This document shows positions 30,330-41,390 of a stretch of DNA of 64,000 nt, one piece after another. Position 1 is the first letter of the stretch; the number at the start of each line of letters is the position of its first letter. Source of the DNA: Takakia lepidozioides. Its lineage: Eukaryota > Streptophyta > Takakiopsida > Takakiales > Takakiaceae. Both the position numbers and the translations under genes were made by a program. The notes under the pieces are model-generated. The model saw nothing but the letters and a program-made list of their open reading frames with translations, searched no databases and was not told where the DNA came from. The stretch covers positions 8,806,001 through 8,870,000 of the forward strand of contig CM060734.1 of NCBI GenBank assembly GCA_030704615.1, read 5' to 3'.

Positions 30330-33300
30330 ATGGCGAGGAAAACCGAGCGCTACAGTGTACTGCCCTCCTCACGAGCATAGAGCTTCATTTCCGTGCAGAG
30401 GGGACACCTGCCGGGTGATGGAGAATGAGGAAATATCTGTGGCGTTCGATACCACCTGAAACCGGGGTCGGTTTTTTTGGAGGAGGAAAGGAAGGGACTC
30501 AAACGGCCTTGTTGTCGAGAGTATTGTTGTGCTCCACGATGATTTCGGCGATGGCAGGGGAATGGCGAGTTCCACCATCGGACAGCGTCATATACAGGGC
30601 TGTTGGGGACTTCATTTGCCCGCCAAATGCACCGTCTATCCTGGCGCCTTCCACGAAACAATCCGCGAATCAGAGAGTGGGTACCTCAAAGAGAAGAAAT
30701 CCGCAACGAAAGTAAATCCAGAGCCGAACCCATCCATGAAGACGACCGAGAACCGGGTTGTTCACAACCTGTCCGACTCAGACGAGGTCATGGAAGTTCC
30801 GAGGTCGTCATGGAGATCAGGCAAGTCCTCAATGGACGTCAGTGGAGGAGGGAGTCATATTCCCAGCACGAGCACCGCAGTTCGATCTATTCTAGAAATT
30901 CTGCGAGGCTTCACCTGGAGGGACACCGGTCGGAGCTGGCCGGGCTGGACTACAGCAAGTTCGCAATTAAATCGGTTACATGCCTTCCCGCCGACGTCGA
31001 CCGTAATATCTTCTTGAGTTCCCTCCTCGGGCGGGACTACTCGAGGGCGTCCGGAATGTTGACAGATATGGATAGAAAACATGACGGTCATCCTTGGTGC
31101 GTTACCAAAACCACCAGCATGAAGATGCTTGATGATGTGCGGGTGCGCTACGTTGTTTGTGCGGGCGCGTTGCGGTGTTTCTCCCCAACTTGCTTCCACT
31201 TTAAATCCAGAGGTCACAGGAACGAGACCGATTGGACAGGCACAGCTCACCAACCATTTCGAGCTCAGGAGAAGGTTCTGATCTCCACATTTAAGTGTGC
31301 GCATTGCAAAGAACCACCACACTGCATGTCTGTTGTAATGCCAAGCAGTCTATGTGTTGCACCGTTTCCCTGACCTCACCCGAGCTTTGCATACACGTTG
31401 GTTCCCATTGTCACAAATTGGCGAGGGGGGAACTCGCGGGAGGCTGCCCACGAAGCAGAGCAGCTCGTTCAGGAGGAGGTTAAGTTGAGACCGGGTGCCA
31501 AACCCAAACAGATACAGCTCCAAGCCGCCCATAAGATGGCATTGGCCAGAATTATGTCGGAAAGACGGCTCGATAGAGTTCCTTCGACGAGAAGGAAATG
31601 GAGGCATTGCTGGAGTCGGTGTCCCACGTATGTTCACCGAATGTCCGAAACCACATTGTCTCATGCAAACAGAAAATTGGGCGTGGCTCGGATATGCACT
31701 CCATTCTGGGGTGAATGAAGCGACGATGTGGATATGACTACATTCATGGAAGTAGGTTTCCAGGACAAGGGTGAGGCAGATCGTTGTTTCGTATTCAAAA
31801 TGTCACGTGTGGACCTGGCAGTGGGTCGAACTGGTCGACAGGATGACGAGTGGGAACTTGTCAAACAGTTGGAACATGTTCGACCATATCAAGCGAATTT
31901 ACAAATCACCAGTGGGGGTGACAATGGGTGCATATGTCTACGACACCCACTGCAGGTGCTAATGGACAATTGCTATTGTGAGATGAAAGGAGAGGACACA
32001 CATCAGAGATGCTTCTTTGGCAGGGAATAAACGAACAGATGGCAAGGCGGGATTGCCCCCTCCCAATTTCCGTGGTTTCATGGCGGACAACGCACAGCAA
32101 ATTGGGCTGCCATCCGAAGGGTGTACGGGCAAGACCCCAATGTTCCCATGGAAGGCAAGGAGAGATCTTGTGGGTTCCATTTTCTGCTGCAGAGCCTTTC
32201 GCAGTACACAACCAGGCTCGTGCGCCAGATTTCAGAGAGGAGCACCGTTCCATGTGCCTTGCGTGGAAGCGCGCTCCACCTTGGATGATGCAGAGACACA
32301 GTTTGCATGCATACGGGCTTGGTGGACATCGTCAGGTGCTGTAAGGAAATCAGACGAAGGAGCAATGGTCAGTTGGCTAGCATGGTGGCATTATCGTTTC
32401 CTCCAGTTTGGCGACTATATGCGGGAGGTGAGTTGCACGAATTCGCGTCCCGTTGAATATTATTCTTGGCCATATTTGTAACTTGCTTGTAACCTCAAAA
32501 TGTGCTTGTGCAGGAAATGTGTCTCGACTCCGACACCGACATGCCCACGACAAACATGGCCGAATCAGTGCACTCTTCCTGGCGTGCCTCCTCTGCGGCG
32601 CATTTGGTGGACATCCTCACTGCCACAACGGAGGACATTGTGAGGTCAATTATGCAGCCAATGCAGGTACAACGAGTTCTTGAAAGGGAAAAAACATGGG
32701 CTGGGGCGGCTGGGGACGGACAGGCAGGAAATGCTGATGCGGACGCCTCCAGATCGAAGAATCCTCGGAAGTGGGCGGCGGCCTTGCGAGAGGGCCTTCG
32801 GGACACGCCATTGCGCGAAGAGGCCAACATTTGGAAGGAGATGTTCATACCCGTCCAGTGAGACGAAGACTTGACGAGGCACTGGCGGAGAAGAGGATTC
32901 ATGGCGAGCTGACAAGAATATTCGCACGCTCCCTCGTGGTCCGGTGATGTTGTCCGAGGAGGTCTCGTCGAGCACCGGAAGTCCTGCACGTTAAGATCGT
33001 CATCTCCTTTGAGCACAGGGCGCGTGCCCCGGCAACATAACGAGCCATCTGTAGTAAAGCAATACAACATTCCCATTGTGGAGACAAGAGTGTCGGGTCA
33101 CAGTGGAGAATTGCGAGGACATGCCGGCATTTCGAGGGAAGTGTTGCGCCATCCGGGTGGATACGAGAGCACGCTGTGTGTGAGATTGATTCGGAGGAAC
33201 CCACACGGTGCTGTACCTGCACCTTGTTTCAGCGGCAGATTTTTGACTCCCACATTTGCTCACGCCACACGCAGACATTTGGTTCTGTAGCACGACATAA

Positions 33301-33882
33301 GACCTGTTGTATTTGGCAAGCCCAAGTACGGGATTCAGGGAATGCCGGAGCCTCCGGGCGTCTGGCCTGTTGCACCGGGTTGCAGCCTCTCTCAGAATGA
33401 GGCGGATGCTCTATCTGTAGCAGGATTTCGAATGGTGCAACGCACAGACATCCGGCCCACGCATTTCCGGTTCCTCAGACCAGCCATTGCAGACTGCTCG
33501 GTCCAGTAGTAGAGAGACGGATTGGACAATTCTGCACATCCACAATGCGATTCGGAAGAGTGAAGAGACGACACCCTCCCAACAAGTTGAATGAGACTCG
33601 GATTGCCAATGCTCTTGGGATGGCTTGCACTATTCAGAGCTCCGTGGACGTACCCCCACCCGGCCTTGGGCGTGTGTATCGGATGGCAACGGCCGGCTCG
33701 GCTGTACGCGACGATGTATACAAATACGATTGGAGTGGAGCCGACTTGCAACTGTACGGACTTCTCGTTGATGGAAGCAAAGAAGGGTTCGAAGTATATC
33801 CGTGCAAGCATCTGTATTACATTTACCTGAAGAGGTTGAGGATGAACGTGACTATGATGACTTTATTCATGCACCGGCGTTG
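30330..33882 (+). pseudogene. MULE-like transposase, copy 3 (longest, frameshifted)
   Basis: It begins at 30,330 and carries parts copy 2 lacks. One is DSVIYRAVGDFICPPNAPS. Another is a Cys/His-rich segment near 31,110-31,330 (VRYVVCAGALRCFSPTC, then FKCAHCKEPPHC), which looks zinc-binding. A basic helix REAAHEAEQLVQEEVKLR lies near 31,440. The transposase core (31,880-32,610) matches copy 2, including the intron at about 32,430-32,513 and TTNMAESVHSSW. The C-terminal domain ends with DLQLYGLLVDGSKEG and YPCKHLYYIYLKRL near 33,840. Many single-base deletions relative to copy 2 break the frame, so the copy is dead or the sequence is poorly polished. Array 5 lies directly upstream. Confidence 0.6.
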
Positions 33883-33884
33883 AG

Positions 33885-34060
33885 CGTGAACGAGCTGCAC
33901 AAACTCCTCCTTAGGGATTCCAGAAATCATTGATGGGGCAAACGGAATCCTCCATATGGATATTTTCAAATGGATTTTTGCCTTGTATCAGAATTTTTTT
34001 TTGCAGTGTAATGAAATGCACCCAAAACTCCTGGAATGAGGCAATATTCCATTCAAACTG
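33885..34060. repeat. 3' flank of MULE-like copy 3, also present inverted at 49,340-49,506
   Basis: GAACGAGCTGCACAAACTCC, CATTGATGGGGCAAACGGAA and TGGATATTTTCAAATGG recur as their reverse complements at 49.34-49.51 kb. It is probably part of the element's 3' non-coding region. Confidence 0.75.
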
Positions 34061-34087
34061 AGATCCAACAGAAGCAGTTGTGGGGCC

Positions 34088-34455
34088 ATTTCTGGAAAAA
34101 TGGCGCCGAATTTCTTTTTGGGGCCGAAAACTCGCTAAGTCCCAAACATGCACTGGTACCTGTTTGGGAAAATGGCGCCGAATTCTCTTTTTGGGGCCGA
34201 AAACTCGCTAAAGTCCCAAACATGCACTTGGTACCGTGTCTGGAAAAATGGTGCCGAATTTCTCTTTTTTGGGCCGAAAACTGGCTAAGTCCGAACATGC
34301 ACTGGAAAAATGGCGCCGAATTACCTGTCATGAGGGGACCTATAGCCGCGGAATTCGGCACCATTTTTCGCCAGAGAGACCTATTGCCGCGAAATACGTC
34401 GCCGTTTTTTCAGGTTACGGACCCTATTACCGCGAATTGGCGCCATATTTGCACA
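34088..34455. repeat. Palindrome cluster 6 (AAAATGGCGCCGAATT type)
   Basis: Three to four direct units of about 73-77 bp with TGGAAAAATGGCGCCGAATT, then TTTTTGGGGCCGAAAACTCG and CTAAGTCC. Inverted versions follow (GAATTCGGCACCATTTTT). The words CTATTGCCG and GCTAAGTCC tie it to array 3, so the two belong to one repeat family. Confidence 0.85.
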
Positions 34456-34511
34456 TGTCGCTGGGAATTGGCATGAGCGGAAGACGAAATATCATGAGCA
34501 CAACTGTCAAA

Positions 34512-35640
34512 AATGAGAGTCTTTGTACCTGAGGAGCAGCTGATGGCATCTTATTTGCAAGCCAGAACTCTAATTTTCAGTCTTCTTCGCAAGGGGTGCA
34601 GAAGATGCCAGTGGTGGAAGGGCCAGTATTACCAATACAACAACAAGTGACAGTGGCGGTAGTTGACCCTGTTGTTACTACAGCCACACCACAGCCGCCA
34701 CAGCCTGAGGTATGGGGGGATGCTGCTTTTAACCCACCTAGGACTCCTGCTGCATGGGAGTACAGTCGGGCTATGATTATGCCCTTCAACCAAATTCCCA
34801 TTGTGTTGGATTTGGCTTGGAAGGAATTTAGTCCTCCGCAGTCGTTGGCACATTACTACCAGATGATGCGCATTTGGCTGCCAGTGGCAACTAGGACTAA
34901 GGTTCTTCCGAACAATCGACCCATTGAGGATCATCACTTTGCGACGGTACTGGCATGAAGCAGTACCATGTTGAAGGAATTAATTGCCCCAGATTGTAAA
35001 TGGGTACATTTATACCAAGACCAAGGAGGTGGTTAGCAAGTATTGTCATGGGCTGCGGATTATACTATGTTGCTGTTTTCTGGCACTTATCACATTGAGC
35101 AGCAGAAGATGCAATCGCGATTTCTGAGTTATCCAGTGGGGATCATTGGGTCTTACCTTCAGTGCCACCTCATATGTACCTATATGATGCAAAGGTTGTG
35201 ATGCAGAAGGATTCCCAACTTCATTCATGGTTTCATTCGGCTTGGAACAATTTGACAACACAGAAATTTGGCCCTGACGATATTTTCTTAAGGCCATGAG
35301 GCATGGAAATACTTGCACTGTTCCCAAGTCATTGACACACCACTCACTATACGGACAAGGAGTTCAGGGTGTTCACCAATTTTGCCATTAAGAGCTTACA
35401 ACAGGTTGTACAGTGTAAACTTCACAAACTTGGTGGGACCATTGTATGCCCCAACGGATTCCAGTTAGAGTTCGACCGTTTAAAACACATGAGGGGCGAC
35501 GAAAACTCTGATACTACTATTCTTCAGCGGACTCTTTTGACATGGCAGAGGACTACGCAATTTAGATGGCAGAGAAGAAACGACGGGGATCTCCTATGCC
35601 TGAGCGGTTACCACGATATCAGCCAAATGAGGGACTGACA
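34512..35640 (+). pseudogene. Unidentified protein U2, homologue of U1
   Basis: The 120-residue frame at 34,596-34,958 shares the U1 domain: AAWEYSRAMIMPFNQIPIVL with U1's WLKYSKEYFKMMIVPAHQIP, followed by PQSLAHYYQMMRIWLP and RPIEDHHF. Later pieces in other frames include VGIIGSYLQCHL near 35,140, the counterpart of SSYIGSYLY in U1, and a segment at 35,369-35,638 with Cys/His residues. U1 breaks off before this last part, so the two copies complement each other. Stops and frame changes make it a pseudogene here. Function unknown; repetition suggests a mobile-element protein. Confidence 0.5.
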
Positions 35641-35939
35641 TTTCTAGGTAGTGCTCAATCATCTCCGTCCAACCAGTGACATGACTCGGGCTCGCACACG
35701 GAGTCCTTCACGAGACTCTCACCGTCAGAAGGGTGCTCGCTCACAAGGTTTGCTAATCCCAAACAGTAAACCGTGAGGACACGGCCTTTTGAGAGGGGGA
35801 GGGGTAAATGTTAGAGGGTGCTTGGGACTAGATGCTTTTGCAGGTTCTGTGGGGATTACCTTAATTTTTGCGCAGACTGAGACCAAATGAGCCTTAGGAG
35901 TGACAGCAGCGCACTTTTGGGGGGGGGGGGGGGGGGGGG

Positions 35940-36185
35940 TTACACAAGCCCGACACAGCCCGTCACAGCCAATCACAGCCCGACACAGCCTGACACAGTT
36001 TCGCACAGCTGACACACTCCGTCACAGCCAATCACAGCCGACACAGCACGTCACAGCGCCACAGCCAGACACAGCCCGCCACAGCTTCACACAGCCGACA
36101 ACAGCCCGTCACAGCCGTCACAGCCAGTCACAACCCGACACGGCCTTACACAAACTCGACATAGCTTGACACAGCCTTGTCACAG
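35940..36185. repeat. CACAGCC tandem/minisatellite
   Basis: Irregular tandem repeats of CCCGACACAGCC or CCGTCACAGCC (9-12 bp units, about 20 copies) directly after a 21-G run at 35,919-35,939. Confidence 0.85.
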
Positions 36186-36189
36186 TACA

Positions 36190-37215
36190 TAGGGAACAGT
36201 TATCATTGTGAGGAACGACATCTGCAGAAAGAACGTGTTACATTAGGGGAGACGGTTAATTAGTTAGCAAGGCGGTTAGAACAGCTTGTAGGTAGATAAC
36301 GCGGAGAGCGGGGACTTCTAGGGACACTTCAGGGGGGAGTGGAGATCAGGCGAGGAGAGCAAGAACGAGAGCAAGGAGTAGGAGGAGAGATGAACAATAG
36401 TGCTTACTTCATGCAGAGCGTAGTGTGTAGTGTAGTGTAGAGTGGATTAGAGTAATTGACATGGGCCTAGTACTGATAAATCATAATCTGATACTTATTC
36501 GATACAAGCAAACTGTGTAGAGAGACATGAGTGAAGCTTGTTGAAATGAATGAATGATAACTGGAACTAAGAAGATACTGAAGCAAACTGATGCATTCAG
36601 TATCAGATAAGGTAAATGGTTAACATGAGGGCAAGAAGGAATACAAAGGGAAGCACAACCATGATTCGTAGCTGCAGGTCATGACTGATTGTACTGAGCG
36701 GGCTGAGTGCTTAGAATATCCAACTCTTCTATCTTGGAGTTCCACCTCGGATAGCGAAGGGATGGGTGAGTAAAAGCCGCTCGACAACTGGGGTAGGAAG
36801 CGTTGGCCCTTCCATTAGAGGTGCCTTGAACTCAAGCCCTCGGCGATGGAGGGGCATTGGGAGAGGAAGATTTTCCCTCTTCTTCCTAGGCTTGGCAAGT
36901 GCTTTTTGAAGGGATTAAAACATATCCCGGCTATAGGGGGCTCGGGGGGCCTAGGCGGTAGGAATTAGACAATAAAACACAAAGACTTGGAAGAGAGTTA
37001 CTGAGTAGATTGTAGGATACCGTAAGACTTAGAAATGCAAACTCGCCATGTGAAGAGGAGTACGTGATTTCTCTTTGCCGGTAGGACTTAGATAGTGATT
37101 ATAGCCACCATGTACGAACAAGGACCCCCTGCACTAACCGCAGTCGGGTAGGCGGTTCAGTGAGCCCAACCTACACCGCAACTTACCACGACCCCCCTAG
37201 ACCTTGACCGCGCGC
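36190..37215. other. No gene seen
   Basis: I see no coding signal or known repeat. The stretch is purine-rich on the + strand (for example GAGAGCAAGAACGAGAGCAAGG near 36,360) and leads into the truncated 3' edge of the LINE at about 37,217. Confidence 0.4.
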
Positions 37216-37216
37216 G

Positions 37217-39335
37217 CTCAGGGCTAGTCAGAGTGCGGAATATAGGACATATTGTATTTGGCGAGTGGTACTACAAATGGCACGGAAGCCTTCTTGGGGG
37301 TCACTAAGAATGCGGTGCTGCTCTCCATAACAGGAGAACATTGTGGTTAGCGTACTAGTGAAGAGTTTATATATGGTGGTGGCTAAAGCTATAGGGCGGT
37401 AGTTATTGAGATCTGTGGGGTCGCTATTTTGTAGAGAAGGATAGTACGACTATGTTTCCAAGATGGAGGAATACGTCGTAGGCGATAACAGAGGTGGAAA
37501 ATTTGAATAGAGGGAGTGAAAATGGGGATTAGAGCTTGGAGTATGGCATTGGGGATGAGATCGGGACCGGGGGAATTGGATTGGATAGGGATTTGAGACA
37601 TGAGTCGTAAATAGTATGTGAAGAACGAGTGAGGATGGTTATCCTCAGGGGCCCCACATTTATCTAAGGAGAGAATCCGTCGAGTCATGCCAAGGTAGTC
37701 TTTGACGCTGCATAAGCAGTCGTTAGTGTGTTTGCTAGGGTGGAGGCAGTGCTTGACTGTGGGTGTGTAGGAGGCTGAGGCTTGCGCCCAGATTTCATTC
37801 TTAATATCGTCCGGTGGGTTAGAGGTGGCCATGTCGGTTGTCTGAGGCAGTCGATAGGGGGGTTGAGGGCAGGGTTGAGGCTTTATGGGCGCGCTTAGGG
37901 TGATCACGTAAAAGTTTCCTGAAGGATGAGACGAATTTCTTGTGATTGGCAGTGGCTTTTTGTTTGGTGATGTTATATGCGGCCTTCTTTGCATCCTGCC
38001 GATTTTGGCAGGGTCAGAATCCAGCTGGGTATGGCTGTGTGGCGGTCGGACGGCGGGGGGGGGGTTAGAAGTGGTTGGCAGAGGGGGATAGCGTTAAGCA
38101 CAAGATACGGTGATTGGTGGACCAGCTGTTGAGTGGGGTGATGGTGGGTGTGCTGGGGATAATCGTGAGGGCGCGACGTATGGTGTGGTATGTGTGAGAT
38201 GGGAGGGTCCACTCGCGTTTTTGAGTGCGTGTAAGGTAGCCCCGTTTTGTTGTGAACGGGGGTTTGAGGGAGTTCCGGGGGGGAGCGGAGCAGTGGCGAG
38301 CACGCTGGTGGTCATGAGTTGTAGGATGGATATGAGGGTACGTTCAGCTGCAAGCCACGTGGTTTCCAGGGTTGGGAAAGGTTCGAGTTGGATAGGGTGT
38401 GCGAGAGGGTGAGCATAAGGTGGAGGCGGGTGGGTGAAATGGGATTGAATGCGGGCTAATTACTATAGGGTAGAGGGGAGAGGAGACATGGTTGAAGGGG
38501 TGGTGCCTGCGTGACGGGAACTGGTTGAATTGAAAGGGGATGGTGATGGGGGAGGGAAAGGGAAGCGGGTAGTGGTCGGAATTACATAGGCTATCAATAT
38601 TACATGGCTTTTGCAAGTGAGGAGGGATGGCCTCGCTGGTACGTAGGTAGAACCATCAATGAGGCTTAGTGAGGAATAATTGAGGCCCACCTTGTCTAGA
38701 ATAATGGTGGTTGAGTGATATATGCAAGGTGATGATGGGAGGTGAATTGGGCCCAGTCGGTCAGCTTGGGATGGTGGTTGGTGCGTTGCCTTGAAAGTGT
38801 GCCATAGGAGTGCAACATCTCTGTTGAAGTCTCGGGCCATTATGACGTGGTCATGTGATGTGTGGGGTGAGTAAGTGCGATATGGTACTGAGAATTTCAG
38901 GGATGGATGAGAGGTCCTCGGTGGTGGGATGGCATGTAGAGATGAATGAGTAGAATAGGGCAGAGGGCCGGGGGGTGAAGGTGTAGGATTTGGAGGGGGA
39001 GCGAAGATGGATGGGTACGGTTATCTTAGTGGTGGAGGGAGCTAGGGGAGTGGTTGCGAGCGCAGGATGCCAAATGCCACCCCACCTCTTGTGGGTTTAT
39101 AAGGTGTTGAGCGCCTGAGGAGGCACTGTGGTGCAGTGAGTGGGTTATTGTATAACAAGTAGTAGTCGGGAGAAGTTTGTTAATGTATGAGCTATTAGTG
39201 TTACTGGTATGCAGTTTGGTTTCTTGTAGTAGGATGATGTGGGGGCAGGAGGTCAGTGAGTTGATGAGGTGGTGAGGCTTTGTATACTGGTAGCTAGGGA
39301 GCCTATGTTCCAGGAGGTGATATTAGGGAGCTACT
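37217..39335 (-). pseudogene. LINE ORF2: endonuclease and start of reverse transcriptase
   Basis: Minus strand. The endonuclease opens with NITSWNIGSLATS at about 39,330, then CPHIILLQETKLH near 39,220 (the QET active-site motif). It also shows RDFNRDVALL near 38,835 (GDFN-type) and SDHYPLPF near 38,575 (the SDH motif). The reverse transcriptase starts near 37,570 with PGPDLIPNAIL, then IPPSWKHSRTILLYK and, after a frame slip, DPTDLNNYRPIALATTIYKLF and DPQEGFRA. The homology ends near 37,217, before the YxDD motif, so the 3' half of ORF2 is missing. These are target-primed retrotransposition enzymes. At least four frame changes show decay. Confidence 0.82.
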
Positions 39336-39406
39336 GCTAGTGGTGGGCGAGAGGCTGGTTGAGGCGGGAGTGGTAGTGATGGGTGGGGGGGGGGGGGGGG
39401 GGGGGG

Positions 39407-41390
39407 TGGGTTAGGTGGCTGGGATGGAGGGAGAAGCTCGGAAAGGGGTGTGTGGTGGCTCTTAGAGTGGCTAAGAGGATGTCTTCGGAGAGGAATGAGA
39501 ATTTTTGAGTGGTTGCGGTGGCGTCCGGATCTAGGTTGGTGATGGTAGCCAGGTGGGCTCCGAGGGCTTTATGAATTGTACCTGGGTGGGACCGTAGAAG
39601 ATTTAGGGAGGAGTGGATGGTTGTGTAGGGGGGCGGCGGTGCTAAGTAGTTATGGGGGTGCGGGGGTAGGTCTTGTAGTTGTGAATGGAAGGGACGGAGG
39701 AGGGGTTATGAGAGTGGGGAGTGAGAAAGCCGTTACATGTATCCGGCAAGGGAGAGATGAGTATTATGAGAGCAAATAGAAGGTGGGACTGTGGAAATGC
39801 TTTGGAGATTTGTAGGGTTTTAGATAGCGCTAGGCCAGGATTAGTGGGGAGTCCAAAGGTTGTAACAGGGCTATTGGTGGGTGGTGTGTGGATGAGTCGC
39901 GGGGGGAGAAGGGAGCAAAGTGGTTGGTGATATGTCGATAGTTATGCATTAGTGACATGGTGTTAGGGTGAAGTATAATGCATATCTGTATTGTGCACGA
40001 TGGGGGACTCGCTGATGATTTCCTCGCGGGTAGAAAGGTCCGAGATTTGGATGTATGTCCCACAGCGGAGAAGAAGTAGGGGGTCAGGCAGATGTCCGTG
40101 TATAGGTTGTTTTGGTTTGGGGGGGGTGATGATAAAAGTGTTTTGACTTATCTAGGGGATATCAAACTCGGGGGGGAGTACATGGAGGGTGGGGTTGGGA
40201 TCCATGGCGGGTTTAAGAGTGGCTGGCGGGGGTTTAAAGAGCTGCTGGATAATTAGTGTAATGGTGTGTGGTGGATTGGAAAGGGGGTGGAGTGAGTGTT
40301 GGGAAGAGATTGAGTGGGTGGAGGAGAGATATGTATAAGAGCCCAAGGTAAGCGCCTTGGGGTTGGGATCAAGGGGTGGGAGGGGGGGGGTGGGGCGGGG
40401 GACGGGAAAGGGCAGGGGTGTTAGTTAGGGAGGATGGTGGCTGGGGGGAGGGTAGAGTAGGCGGCTGTTGTAGGGTAGTATGGGTGGAATGAGGTGCCGG
40501 GGATATCTGGATGGAAGTAGGGTGAGGGTCAGGGGGGAGAGTTGCGTGGTGGACAAGTGGGTGTAAGGGGTAAGGATGAGTGTTGATGAGGGCATTCATG
40601 TGAGTGGGGGAAATGATGGTTAAGGTGCACGGACTATCCAGGCGGAATGATTGGGATTTTGAATAGGGGTTATGTGGCGCGTATGATCATCGGCCACGTG
40701 CCAAGGAGCAGGGCAGGTGATGGGTTACTGTGACGGGAAAGGCTGGGTGGGCAGGGAGACGGGAAAAGCTGCTCACTCTGGGGCGATGGCAAATGAGGCA
40801 GAAGAGGCGGGTTAATGGGGAACACACAGTGGGGAAGCCATGCATTGCACCGGATGTTATGTGGGAGTAGTGAGGTGGCTGAGAGAGCGGGTAGTGCAGG
40901 TGTGTTGGTAGGGACGCGGTCGTGGTACTTTGCATCATGGATTGCAGGTGGTCTAGAATGCCATCACGCGCGCAATGGCAGCACTGAATCGCGACAGGGG
41001 GAAAGAGGGGGGGGGGGGGGGGGGGGTGGGGTGGAGTAGGGGGGTGCTTTGACAAGTGTGGGGCAGAGCAGGGGAGTAGAGAAGAGATCACGACATTGCA
41101 TATTGGAATTGAGAATTACAAAGTGGTTGTGGAAAAAAGTGTGAGAGAGAAGCTGTGTGAGCACTAAGAGAGGGAGAGCAAGCTGGCGCTTCTATGGTAG
41201 GAAACTTGGCCATGGCGATCGTCGTAGGACTTAGGCATTGTCCGTGTTGGCATGCATGGTGAGAGTGCTCGTCAATGAGCGTGGTGGGTGTGCGTGGGCG
41301 GCACAGGGTCAGGAAGCGGCCGGAGAGACGCTTTGGCAACGGTGGTTGGCCCGAATAAGAAGCCCGGGGGAGTGGAGAACAGGAGCTCGA
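39407..41390 (-). other. Spacer between LINE ORF1 and ORF2, G-rich on + strand
   Basis: No domain is recognised. The composition continues the strong strand skew (C-rich sense strand on minus), with G-runs at 39,385-39,406 and 41,007-41,026. It could be the end of ORF1 or an untranslated spacer. Confidence 0.35.
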
